Positions 1-11,370 of a DNA stretch of 64,000 bases are shown here, piece by piece. This stretch comes from Protopterus annectens. Its lineage: Eukaryota; Chordata; Ceratodontiformes; Protopteridae. How positions within the stretch are numbered: the stretch's first letter is position 1; every line of letters begins with the position of its first letter. The notes below the pieces were generated by a model that saw only the letters and a list, made by a program, of their open reading frames with translations, ran no database searches and was not told where the DNA came from. The position numbers and the translations under genes were made by a program. The stretch covers positions 860,613,999-860,677,998 of the forward strand of contig NC_056731.1 in NCBI RefSeq assembly GCF_019279795.1, read 5' to 3'.

Positions 1-1256
1 GGGGCACATATTGTTAGGATATAGAATGATTGATTAATATTGAGATAGGATATGCAATGGATGGGGCAGCAATTTTTAAGATTTTGTTCAGAAGTTGGTT
101 GGAGACTGGGAAGCAAGGCTTTAGCTTCGTTAGTAGCTTTTTAATGTAGGAAGTTTGAATTGGTTTAAATGAAAAGGAGTTGGTAGTACTGGAGCATAGT
201 GAGGGGAGGGAAAGGTGTAGTTGATTTTTGGTGTCAAGCAGGGAGGAGATACAGTTAATGAAATGTGAGTTGAATTGTGAGGCTATGGTTATGGTGGTAT
301 TGGATGTGGAAGTTGGGGGGTGGGTTTACCAGGGTAGAGGAGGAGGTTTACTGTTTGCCAGAATTTTTGCGGTTTATGAAGAAACTTTTGTTGAGCAGTT
401 TGGAAATAGTGCTTTTTATCACTGTTAATTTTTTTCTTAGTCTGGTTTCTTATTTGCTGATAAGTGGTGAGGTTGGATTTGTCTTTGGTTGACAGATATA
501 GTGATTTGTCTCTATCTCTTTGTTTAATGAGTTATTTTGCCTCATGGGAAAGCCATGGTAGTTGCTCGGCTCTGGAGCATATTTGTCTGGTGGGGACTAG
601 GCTATTTAGGATTTCAAGGAATTTTGTATTAAAGGATTCAAATGCAAGGTCTAGGTTTCGTTTTTTAATGGGGACCAATCACAGAGTTGAAGTAATAGGT
701 TGAATAACTCTGGTGAGAAATGTTTCTTACTGTGGATGATTCTAAAAGGATTGTAAGTTTGTGTGCGGATTCTTTTTCTGAGTAGAGATGTGGGGGTTTG
801 GTCGCTAATATTGATAGGAAGGCAGCCGCCTTGGTCATTTAGGTTTGGTTTGTTAGTTAATATCCGGTCCGGTAGTGACTCTGTTTTGGAGTGCTTGTCG
901 GTGCGAGTGGGACAGTGTATAAGCTGGGAAAAATTGTACAGATTATTGAAGTTTGTAGGACAGTCTGAGGAGCAGGTGAGAAGGTTAAGATTAAAGTTGC
1001 CTACAATGATGGTTTCATGGTTGAAAGAGTGGGCAAACCATGAGAGGAGAAGTTCTATGTTGGGGAGGTTGTTAACAGGGGGCAGATGTACAGAAATGAT
1101 AATTATGGTTTTATGAAGATTTATTAGAAGGCGGGTGATGAGGATTTCAGACTTGGGGATGTCAGGGGGGTGCAGTTTTGTTTTTCTAGTTTTAGTGGGT
1201 CTTTGAACATGATAGCTACTCCACCACCTCTTTTGTTTGTTGTATCCCGTCTTCAT
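1..1256 (-). mobile_element. L2-like LINE fragment, endonuclease end to RT start
   Basis: Read on the minus strand from 1256 downward, the sequence keeps part of an apurinic-type endonuclease: GGGVAIMFKD near 1230-1200, ETIIVGNFNLN near 1018-985 (the GDFN motif with D changed to N), and SDQTPT near 810 (the SDH motif with H changed to Q). It continues through a stop-rich linker into SFKPIQTSYIKKLL near 175-135 and an RT start (SIAYPISILIN) by about position 60. The same blocks occur in the same order in the L2-like copies at 15-18 kb and 22-25 kb, which is the basis for the family call. The open part is 651-1256. The element runs off the left edge of the window. Catalytic residues are changed, so it is a dead copy. 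Confidence 0.75.
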
Positions 1257-1745
1257 TTATCTGCTTTTTAGTACAATTGCAGAGCATTCTGAAGTTTTCG
1301 AGATATTGTGGTGTTTTATAGTTTTGACATTCTCTGCATGCTTTTTTGTATCTATCTTGCATTAGCATTCTACTCCTTTTGGATAGTCAAATTGCATTAT
1401 TTGTTTTTAGTCTCTTCCTTTTTAGGAGGTACAAGGCTGTTTAGGATATTTCAGAAAGTTGTATTGAGTTAATTTACAGCATCATCTAAGGGGGGACATT
1501 TAAGATGTTCCATTTAATAGAGGATAGGGTAGTAATGAATATTTCTGGGTTAAGCTTGGACAGATTGCATTTCTTTATAAACATGCCGTTTAAGTGGATG
1601 TGTGAGATGTCTGGTTGCATAGATTGGGAGATGGTCACTGAGACAGGTGACACTACCTGTGGTGGTGAATTTGCTAGGGTGTGATACTAGAATCCATGTT
1701 AATAAGGAATTCTTGCAGTGAGAGTTCCATTGCATGATATACAAT
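1257..1745 (-). mobile_element. Second L2/CR1-like LINE fragment, endonuclease C-terminus and linker
   Basis: On the minus strand, 1744-1550 encodes WILVSHPSKF followed by CLSDHLPIYATRHL, the end of a LINE endonuclease with an intact SDH-type motif. Below 1550 a broken linker is readable (LSKRSRMLMQDRYKKACRE, then a segment resembling the FRQLRN linker of the 16.5 kb element). At about 1256 the reading jumps back to an earlier point of the endonuclease (GGGVAIMFK). This is therefore a separate fragment lying head-to-tail with the one at 1-1256. It is a short relict with no RT left. Confidence 0.6.
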
Positions 1746-2445
1746 GTTGCCTATTTTTCAGAGCTGGATCATGACAAAATGGGTTCATAGACATGGAAAT
1801 GGACACCCACCCCCCATCATTACAGTATCCCATTACTTATTTGTCTGTCCCTAATTACAAGACAAAAATGTTCAGACCTGTCAGTTTGCATACTATTGTC
1901 TTTTTTTGTTATAAAATATTAATTATTATTAATTAAGAATTATTAATAATACATGTTATGTAATGTTGTTATGTATTTAATTTAAAACTCTTCTGTAAGA
2001 CATTTGCTAAACAAAGTCTCACGTGGAAAACAGGCTTAACATTACCAACAGTAAACTTTGGTTTCCCTGAAACTCACATTAATTCAAGAGATGTGATTTT
2101 CAAGAGCAGCTTGGATCTATGGATGGGAAGCAGAAAATTTACCCCTGTACTATTAATAGACAGAGGCAGCTCCTAAATGCTTTATCCCATGCATGGATCC
2201 CCTCAAACTATTTATGGTATGACCCCAGTTATTCTTATTAGGGGTAATATATAATTATTGACCATCGAATAGGTAAGGACAACCTATAACCAAATGGGAT
2301 AGTTTATTCTGAGCACAAAAAGAGAAACCGGCTAGGCTTAAAGTGGCTCATAGTCAAATAGCTGATAGTAAAGCACTAATTCTTGGCTATGTAAAGGGTG
2401 CAGGAATAAAAAAAACAAATGTGCAATGCAATTGCTAACAACTTG
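1746..2445. other. Unassigned AT-rich DNA
   Basis: No coding sequence or recognisable repeat seen. There is an AT-rich, partly palindromic stretch near 1918-1960 (TTATTAATTAAGAATTATTAATAA type), which is probably low-complexity. Confidence 0.4.
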
Positions 2446-2449
2446 GCTC

Positions 2450-2850
2450 AATCCATTGGATATAAGCGTCCCTTTTCAGGGCAACCCAGGAACACTGCCT
2501 GGTGAAATGACTTACAGCAATTCAAGCAACAGACAAAGACTAGATGAATCAAACCATGCACTACAGTAGCAGCTCATTAACAGCTCCTAGACTTACTCAT
2601 CTGAACTAAGTACTAGACAGACTCTTATAGCCCATCATACACCTGTGTGTGTGCAAAAACAAGCTACATTAAAATGTATTCATGCATTCAAACTCCCAAT
2701 TGATCCAAAACACTGTCAGGTTAAGTGACTTGCTTAATGTCACACAGTAGATAAATGAAGAGGAAAATATTCAAACCTTGCACCTTTGACACAGGAAACA
2801 GCTCATTAACAATTTGAAGCTTTAGACCTCTACTCTAACTGCCAGAGTAA
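2450..2850 (-). mobile_element. MIR/CORE-type tRNA SINE copies
   Basis: On the minus strand the segment near 2760-2710 reads CTACTGTGTGACATTAAGC followed by AAGTCACTTAACCT. This is the hallmark central core of MIR/CORE SINEs (established knowledge: 'tgtgaccttgggcaagt-acttaacct'). Upstream on that strand lies a tRNA-like head (GCAAGGTTTGAATATT near 2790 is a degenerate B box). A second diverged unit precedes it at about 2470-2650, with CCCTTTTCAGGG and a CTGCCTGGTGAAATGACTT block on the plus strand. The same two-unit arrangement recurs at 4.6-5.1 kb, and one unit recurs at 8.45 kb. These are old, diverged copies. Confidence 0.5.
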
Positions 2851-3600
2851 CAGTTTTTATCTAAATGCAGAAATCCTTTACAATCTAGTCTTGTAGAGAA
2901 GACTGTATCACAGTAACATGCAACAATGATTACAAAGTGGATGCTAAAGATCAGCCAGTTCTGGTCATCACTCCAAATAATGCAGACTTAATGACAGGAC
3001 AAATGTTAACCCCTTTGCAGCTGCTGTAGGCTGTAAAGAAGGTACTGCAAAAATGGATTACTAAAATGCATCATGTTTAGACTAGATTACTCAATTCAGG
3101 CCTATTAATGAATTAATTAATTCTTTACTGCACTAAATAAAACAAAACAAGTAAAGGCAATGTAAATGCTGCAGCAGCTTTTGTTCAAGAACCCACACAT
3201 TGCACACAAATCAGAAATATTAATGCAGACACCATACTCTTTTTTGGGGGGAGCTTAACATGCTTGCAGGACACCTACATCTCATTGTTGACCTCCCTAT
3301 GTCTTCTCTGTCACCAAGAATAGATATCCCTTCTGACATCAGTCAGTACAGGTCTGACCTACTTAAATTGCTGACAGTGCAGTACTATTGCAGCATACAC
3401 CTCCAGAGTCAATGGAGATGGGTTCTAGGCAAATGGGGCCCTATGCAGGGTAATGAATCAGGCCATTGTCAGCCATCCCAATATACCATTACTTGACTTT
3501 CTTTCTCCATTTAAGTTCAAACATATCAGTGTGTATACTGTTTTCTTCCTTACTTTTAAAATTTGTATTTTATTTAAAACCTTTATTCCAAATTTTGTGG
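2851..3600. other. Unassigned DNA
   Basis: Nothing recognised. A short open frame at 3260-3496 shows no family motif and is probably chance. Confidence 0.35.
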
Positions 3601-3626
3601 AAAAAATCACTGATAGATATTTTGGT

Positions 3627-4374
3627 ACGTGTTATCGCAACCAGATTTTTGCGGTAATGCTGGTTGCTTCTGTTTAGGTCAAGTAGTAGCTGTACGGTGT
3701 TATGAAGGTTAGAGACGTGTTCTGTAATCTTGTTGTAGTTTTAGGAAGGTTTATCATTGAAACGGCTCAAAAAATAAGGTTTGAAAATAGGTTTCCCCTT
3801 TTACCGCCGGCATCTCATGTCAGTTAAGCAAGTCCCATTCTACTTCAAATGTGTTCCTTTCACTTGCTGTCGGTAAAGGAGGAAATCTATTTTCAAACAT
3901 TTATTATTTTATCAGCCATTTCAATGATAAACATACCTAAGACTACAAAAACATTACAGAAAACCTGTTTCTAACCTTTGTAATACTTTCATACATCCAA
4001 AAAAAGGTAACGCTGAGAAATAATCCTTCACCACAAGAACTGCAGTAAAAGTAATCCTTTCCCCAGTACAAAAGCACCTAATCTGTTGTTTACACTCTGC
4101 GTGTGTATAATAACGTATGCTAACTCCCACACTCCTTTCAGCCCAACATACGTACACACGCAACCACTGTGATCGCTGAATTCAATGCTTGACGTCTTTA
4201 AAGGACGCTACCTACAAATCTTAAAATTATCAGTCTTAATAGTTTTTAAAACTACCACCAATATCCCAGAAGACTTTTTGACAGTCTACCCTTCCATATT
4301 ACACTACAGTGAGGCTGTTTTAGTAAAAGTCAAGAAAGTAAAAGATGTCGCAAAATCTGGTTGCGATAACACGT
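3627..4374. mobile_element. Foldback-type DNA transposon or MITE with 26-bp terminal inverted repeats
   Basis: The left end (3627-3653, starting ACGTGTTATCGCAACCAG) is the near-perfect reverse complement of the right end (4349-4374, ending CTGGTTGCGATAACACGT). Inside, 3721-3807 pairs with 3871-3960: about 88 bp arms including AATAGRTTTCC and TTTATCATTGAAA, around a roughly 60-bp loop. No transposase ORF is present, so it is non-autonomous. The flanks are GGT on the left and TAAGTACC on the right, and I could not settle a target-site duplication. I do not recognise the superfamily. Confidence 0.75.
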
Positions 4375-4599
4375 TAAGTACCGATCTTTTATAAACAAAA
4401 TACTCTCGCATAGAAATACTTAACGTAAGAAATAGTAAACTTTTCACTTAAAACTCATATTTAGTGAAAATGCATCTGACAGCCCATTAATCTACAAGAG
4501 ATGTTTTGGGATTTATACTCAAACTACATATAGGGTGTACTAATAAGCAGCAATGAGCAGGGTGTAGGAGCTCAAAAGACATATGTGTAACACATTTGC
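4375..4599. other. Unassigned DNA between foldback element and SINE
   Basis: No motif recognised in this short AT-rich spacer. Confidence 0.3.
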
Positions 4600-5112
4600 T
4601 AACAGGATGGGACAGCTCATTTGACACAAGTATCCCTTTTCAGGAACATTCCAGGAGTACTGTCTGGTGCAGTAACTTGACTGGAGTCACAAAAAGACTA
4701 ATAAAAGCTGAGGGAATCAAGCTCTGTACTACAGCCAGCAGGTTTTTAACAGCTCTTAGCCTTACTCATCTGCACTAAGTGTTAGACAAACTGCTATAGT
4801 CTAAAGACAGTACATATCACACCTATGTGCTTGCAAAAAATATATATATAAGCTAAATTAAAAAGTATTCATAGCTAATAAGACGATATGTTGTCCAAAT
4901 TATTCACAGCTACTTAATAAAGACACTGTCAATATGCAACACAAGAAGGAAACCAAAGATCACATTCAAACACTATGGCTCATATGATGATGCAGCTGTC
5001 CTAGCCGAAATGTCCAGTTTCCTCAAAGCACTGTCTGGTTAAGTGACATGCTCAGGGATAGGGCATAAGTATGAGGAAAGCAATGATGTTCTGCAGAATT
5101 AGAGACAGGTAA
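4600..5112 (-). mobile_element. MIR/CORE-type SINE copies, second locus
   Basis: This segment aligns by eye with 2450-2850: TATCCCTTTTCAGG, then GTACTGTCTGGTGCAGTAACTTG, then TTAACAGCTCTTAGCCTTACTCATCTG blocks in the same order and spacing. At 5025-5050 there is a second core-like piece (CACTGTCTGGTTAAGTGAC). The minus-strand direction follows the MIR core. It is diverged and lacks a clear poly-A or tail repeat. Confidence 0.45.
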
Positions 5113-5213
5113 AGCAGGCTGACAGTTGGTATGGAGGATAGAGTCTACTGCTTCCTGTACCCAAGGTACAGGGGTTTGACTCTGTCAAGTCACTTTAGGC
5201 AGACAGGGAATTT

Positions 5214-5705
<492 letters not shown>

Positions 5706-6036
5706 AGAAAAAAGACAATGCTTCCATTTTTCAGCTTCAGGAAGATTCTCTGGTATGAAACCTGAGCAAATGAGAGGGATGATGTCGCCATTGCTGAGTA
5801 GGAATAGTTAGACTTTTAAACAGTGAGGAAGAGCAATAATTAGTTTTTAAAAATGTTTTTATGGCAGAGTAGTTAGATTTTTAACATTTTTATGGCTGGA
5901 TAGTTATTTTTCATAATGTTTTATGGCTGGGTCAAGCCCCCTAGCCAGCTGCCTAGGTTGTCTTGTGCTGGATTTGGCCCTGCTACTGTGTGATATGAAA
6001 TACTGCCAACTAAAACTTTTATGTTGTAGTCTTTAG
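5706..6036. other. Unassigned DNA
   Basis: No gene or known element seen. It contains loose repeats of 'tttttatggctggatagtta' near 5850-5930. Confidence 0.3.
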
Positions 6037-8245
6037 GTTAACAATCACCCTTGACATCCACATCCCTACCCCACCCCCCAGTAAGGAAACCTCTGTAAAA
6101 AAACTTCTCCAAAGCCAACTTCATGCTACTCAAGTCAGAAGTGACAAACTTCACGACACCCATGCAGACGGGAACTGAAAGTTCGACTGCTGAATCCTAC
6201 ACTAAGGCACTGTACGAGCACACCCACTCGTGCATGAATCATGCCATCCCAAATAGAACCAAGACGCTCTCCTCCAAAAAAAAGCCAATCTGGTGATCCC
6301 CTGTCATAAATAAACTTTACAACAAAAGGAAGAAACTGTTGCAAAAACGAAGAAAATCCCAGGATGCAAAAAACTCCCTTACCAGCCTCAGTAACAAGCT
6401 GAGAGCCCTCATAAAATCCTCCAAAGCTAGTTATGAAAATAAAATTGCCAAAGATTCCAAAGACAACCACAAGGCATTCTACAGCTATGTCAAGAATCTA
6501 AATGGCAATGCTCAGATCTGCTCTGAGCTACAACAGAATGGCATTAAATATACTGATCCCAAGGATATTGCTAATATCCTGGCAGATCGATTCAGTGCCA
6601 ACTTCACCCCGCTCTCAGCCCTTAAAGAGCCCATCTCAATACCGAAAGATTGCCAAATTCTGGTAATAATGGCCACACAGGTAAAAACTGCACTCTCCAA
6701 AGCTAAGAATACAGCATCCATGGGACCAGATGACATCCCGGGCTGTGTACTACATGAACTACAAAATGAACTGGCACCTCACCTAAGTGTCAAGTTTAAT
6801 CATAGCCCCACCTCAGGCTTTGTGTCCATTGAGTGGCGCACAGCTACAGTTATCCCACTCCACAAGGGGGATCCACCTTGGATCCTGGGAACTACCGCCC
6901 CATCAGTCTGACGAGCCTGATCTGCAAGGCCATGGAACATATTGTCATGGAACTTATAAACAAAGATATTGGCAACCTTCAAACACTGGATCCTACCCAG
7001 TTTGTGTTCCTGAAAGGCCGATCTTGTCTCCTGAACCTGACTGACTTCTTCAAATCAGTCTCCAGAGCTGTGGACAAGGGTAAGGCGGTCCACACAGCCT
7101 ATCTGGACCTCACCAAGGCCTTCAACACCATCCCCCACTCTGGAATCATAGATAAACTTACTAAGCTGGGCATTAATCCCTACATCACTCGATGGGTTGC
7201 CAACTGGCTTACTGACAGAACCCACACTGTAAGAGTAGCCGACTCCAAATCCAGCTCCAGACAAGTGACAAGTGGAGTACCTCAAGGTTCAGTCCTGGGA
7301 CCTCTCTTGTTTGGCATCTACTTCTCTGAAGTACAGGCCAACACTAAGGGACTCTGGCTAACAAAGTTTGCAGATGACTGCAAACTGGGAGCTATTATTG
7401 AATCCCCAAATGATGTGGATATTCTACAAAATGGTCTTACAGAAACAGATGCTTGGTGCCAAAGCCATGGGCTCAAGCTCAATGCCAAGAAATGTATAGT
7501 TATCCCCTTTGGGAAAAACATGTATCCGTGAATTACCACATAAGTGGCAGTACACTAAACACCGAAAGTGTGATAAGAGACTTAGGGATACAGGTGAGCA
7601 GTGGTATCACCTTCGATAACCACATAGCCACAACAGTCAGGAAATTCTTCTATGTGGCACACCTCATCGCTAAGGGCTTTTCATCCAGAAAAAAGGAGGT
7701 CATTGTCCCACTGTACTCATCCCTCATTAGACCCATTATAGAATACAACGTCCCGTTTGGTATGTACCTCTCAAGACATCTGCAACAACTGGAAAGGCCA
7801 CAGAAATACCTCACTAAATGAATCACAGGCCTAAAGCAGATGCCCTATGCTGACTGTCTAAAAAAACTCCAGCTATACTGTCACATATCGTCTTATCAGA
7901 GGCGATCTCTGCTTAACATACAAGGCCATGTCAAACACAGAGCTGTTGGACATACTACACTTAAAGAACTCCTAATCCCTCAGAGCCACATGCTCCAGGG
8001 ATCTAAACCTTGTCATCACAATGAACAAAACATGCTGGAGGGATAGGTTCCTGACCCAAAGACTCCCCAGACTCTGGAAGAGACTGCCTGTACATGTCAA
8101 GCACATGTCAGTCGCCTTGCTAGACAGGGGTCCAGGGGAGTAAATATTGTGGGAAGAAATAGCCAGGGAAGTGTTATGGCTAGGCTTGTATAGGCCCTAG
8201 GGCCGTTAACCTAGTACCAACCTATGAACCTATGAACTTATTCAT
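6037..8245 (+). mobile_element. CR1 LINE, 5'-truncated, 3' end intact
   Basis: The copy starts inside the endonuclease-to-RT linker and runs through the RT to a tail of repeated CCTATGAA (8216-8240). CR1 elements characteristically end in 8-bp repeats rather than poly-A (established). The 3' UTR holds GGCTAGGCTTGTATAGG and AACCTAGTACC, which are shared in inverted form with the copies at 40.6 and 53.5 kb. The copy is 5'-truncated, as is usual for target-primed reverse transcription. I saw no clear flanking duplication. Confidence 0.93.
6339..7825 (+). pseudogene. CR1 reverse transcriptase, frameshifted
   Basis: Three overlapping frames (6339-6911, 6833-7531, 7453-7821) together cover a CR1 RT. 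Visible blocks in order: ASMGPDDIPGCVLHEL (RT entry), NYRPISLTSLICKAMEHIV, FVFLKGRSCLLNL, YLDLTKAFNTIPHSGIIDKL, TSGVPQGSVLGPLLFGIYFSEV, then KFADDCKLGAI (the catalytic FADD box at about 7370) and LNAKKCIVIPFGKN. The frame breaks once near 6870 and again near 7525. After 7821 a TGA interrupts the C-terminal domain, whose remains run on to about 8150. In life this enzyme nicks DNA and copies its own RNA at the target. This copy cannot make it. Confidence 0.9.
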
Positions 8246-8439
8246 GTAGTGCACTGTTTTCTAAAAGCTGGCACTAATGAATACAGAAAAAAACAGTAAG
8301 AGTATAAGTAGTAGAGGTCACCCCCACTGAGTACCAGCCTAGAGTGGAAAGACAGACAGTTCAAAGTATATTTTTGTATATTCTGGCCTGATTATTATTT
8401 TTAATTGTATTTTATACCTTTGTTAATGATGTAAGCACA
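8246..8439. other. Unassigned DNA
   Basis: Short spacer without recognised features. Confidence 0.3.
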
Positions 8440-8625
8440 CTGAACACATGTCCCTTTTTAGGGTGACCAAAGAGTACTGTGTGGTCAAATGGCCTGCTCA
8501 GAGTCGCACATTATGGCAGATGAAGGTAGAATGAATAAAGCTGTACCTTTACTAGGAAACAGGTCTTTAACTGCATAGAGTCTCAGCTCTCTGATCTAAC
8601 TGACAGACTTGTTACTGTCATTATT
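8440..8625 (-). mobile_element. Diverged SINE copy of the 2.5/4.6 kb family
   Basis: TGTCCCTTTTTAGGGTGACC, then GAGTACTGTGTGGTCAAATGGCCTG, then a TCTTTAACTGCATAGAGTCTCAGC block match the order of blocks at 2470-2650 and 4630-4800. It is followed by an ATT/ATC trinucleotide run (8618-8652). Direction is taken from the better copies. Confidence 0.4.
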
Positions 8626-11359
8626 ATTATTATCATCATCATCATCATCATTAATGTTTTTGTTGTTATGTCAAGATTTGCTCCATATCTAAGAAATGTG
8701 ATGGCAGACCCAAGAAAGAAAGAATGAGATATTTTATGAAGTGTCTCTATCTCACTGACAGAAAAGGAAACCATATTCAGGGCTATTGCAGTAAAAAAAG
8801 AGTAAGAGAGGGTAGGGTTCCCAACATTCAGTGAATCTATCTATTTTAAGGTCCTAAATTATTGGGATAATGTTCTAACTTCAAGCTTTTTTAGCACCCT
8901 TCTGTGACTTAAATAAAAGGCAAATTATGTGATAGCAAACAGTGTGGTCTCTCCTGCTTATATCTGCAAGTAAAAACAAGAGGACAAAACCATCATCATC
9001 TTGTTATAAAAGCTTATAGAAGATCCTCAGAACCAGGTACCTTGTAAGAGAGGGAGATGTTCACTCATTTAATATATTTTGATAGCAATAGTCTGTAATC
9101 TGTTTGCGTAGTTCTGGCAACAGTAAACTGCTTTCTAGGAATTCTGTGAGTAACTAATCAGGAGCCTTTGAAACCAGAAAGCATATGAGTATAAAAATCA
9201 CATAATCCAAAATTTATTTACATTTATTAACCAGGAATGTTTAGCTGGGAAGGGCATTTTCAGTGTTGTCCAAGGTAGAAAAAAATCTCCAACAAAAGCA
9301 TTCCAAAAAGTAATGACTATAATAAGCAAAAAGGAAGTAAGAAAGAATAATAAAAAATAGCTCTGCTAAAATAGGTATTACAAAACAGTCATTAAATACA
9401 GATAATAGTTAGAAACAATGCATGATTGACAGTTAAATATTACTTACTTATTTGTATTGACAACAACAGTGTCAAATAGAGATTACCACAGGATGCAAAT
9501 AGATGAGCATAAGAGCATGAAAAATAAATCAATGATCGGTAAGAGCTGTGCCTTGGTGTAGTGCAGGTGTAGCTACAGACATAGGTAACATTGCGGGGAG
9601 GTGATGTTACTTCTAAATGGGGTAATTCTACAAGTACAGTGCTACTTCAAGTCAGAGAGCTTGTTGGCATCTCAGAGATTATTAACTGGTATAGTAATTA
9701 ACAGTGGTCAGTATAATTTAGATTTCATCAGATGTAACTGAAAGAGCTCAGTAATCATGTTACCCTGCTTGAGGTTTGAACTCCCATTCTGGGGAGCTGC
9801 TAGTGATTTGACAGACTGAATAGTACCTAATATAAGAGATACCTTTAACTTGCTTGTGTATTAGTTCCATCTTATTGACAAGTTGTATGTATTCTTAATG
9901 ACAGGCCTCTTGTGATTGTGCTCCAGTTGTCATGTGATGCCCACAACACTGGCAGTGAAAGTTTTAGATATGCCCTTTTTAGGACTTATTTTGTGTTAAG
10001 ATGTCTGTAATGGCTCTGTTATAACTGTGCAGTATTAACCTGTTTTTGGACTTTAGCTGTAGCATTTGTGAGCTAATAAAAAACTTGACTCAAACTCTGG
10101 TCCTGTTTGTTAGAAAGAAGGAAGGGAGCACGAGGGCTGACAAAAGAATTGAGAGTACTTTGGAAATGAAGCATAGGCAAGATTTGGGAGATGGAGGTGA
10201 TCAGAAATAAAACCAGTAACTTGAAAACTGACAAATGTGGGATTACAGAGAAATAATTGTATTTGTGAAATACGACAGAAAAGGAAAATCTGAAAATATT
10301 GGACTTTTTTTAGAGTTTGTTGGACTTGTGGAGGACTGTAAACTATATGCCCTACTTTGTGTCATCAATGTTTGGAAAAATACTTAGGGGATTGGAAGGT
10401 GAGGGAGAAAGTTAACTGTAAGTAAAACATTTTTTTCTTAATAGTACTACTTTATATTGTATGATTTTCTTTGCATGTTTTAAAGTAAAGTTTTCTCAGT
10501 TATTGTTAATTGTGATGGGGACATTATTGTAAACAGGTGCTCCTGTTTTTTTCTCCCTTCTTCTCTCTTTCTCCTTGTTCAGTTTTAAGAAATGTAGGCA
10601 CTGCAATGTAAAAAAAAGTCTGGTTAAAAGAGTATGACAAAATAAATATTAATGTGCCATTTCTCATTCTTGCATGGGGTAATGACTGGATTAAGGCCCT
10701 TAGCTTGATCTAGTAACAAGTTTTAAGAGAAAGCAAGTAAATGAAAAATAATATTGAATGTTATAAGGCTTTTTTAAAGCAAATAAATGTATGCTTAGTA
10801 GCAATTCTGTAGCTGGTCCTCATACCTCTATGAGAGACAATCTGATAAAGAGAAATCGGCTGCAATCTGATAAAGAGAAATTAGCTAAAAAAAGAAACTG
10901 GCTAGGAGATAATGTTCTCTGAAAACATTTAGGTGTTTTTTCAGCTGAGAGCGCTATAAAGATAAGACAAAACCAGACAGCACTTAATAGAAGCACAGGC
11001 TGCTCCATGCATCTTAGCATGCATAACCTTTTTTTTAGGTTTATTCAAGTCTATGAGTGTGGCTGTCAGTTTGAGACATTTGTTCCTATTAGGAGTGTAA
11101 AACTTAAATATTTGAAGATATATATAGTTTTGAGTATTAGTATTAAGTTAATATGTTTTAGGCATGTGTTGGGGCTGTTTTTTTTTTGAGGGCTTTCAAT
11201 AAAACAAAAATGTTTTGTAAGATGTGACATAGGCTCAAATGAATATGACAAGAAACAACTGTATAAAACTTCAACCTGCCAAACAGTGTATGCATGTAAC
11301 ACAAAAGCTGGAACTAGACATTTAACAAAAAAGCTATTATACATGAAAGGTGGGAATAA
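8626..11359. other. About 2.7 kb unassigned AT-rich DNA
   Basis: No ORF longer than about 90 codons and no family motif recognised. Two small direct repeats of ATCTGATAAAGAGAAAT lie at 10838-10880. It may contain the 5' UTR or ORF1 of the L1/Tx1 element that is recognisable from about 11370, but I could not read a coiled-coil or zinc-knuckle ORF1 in it. Confidence 0.35.
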
Positions 11360-11370
11360 TAACTTTTTAA

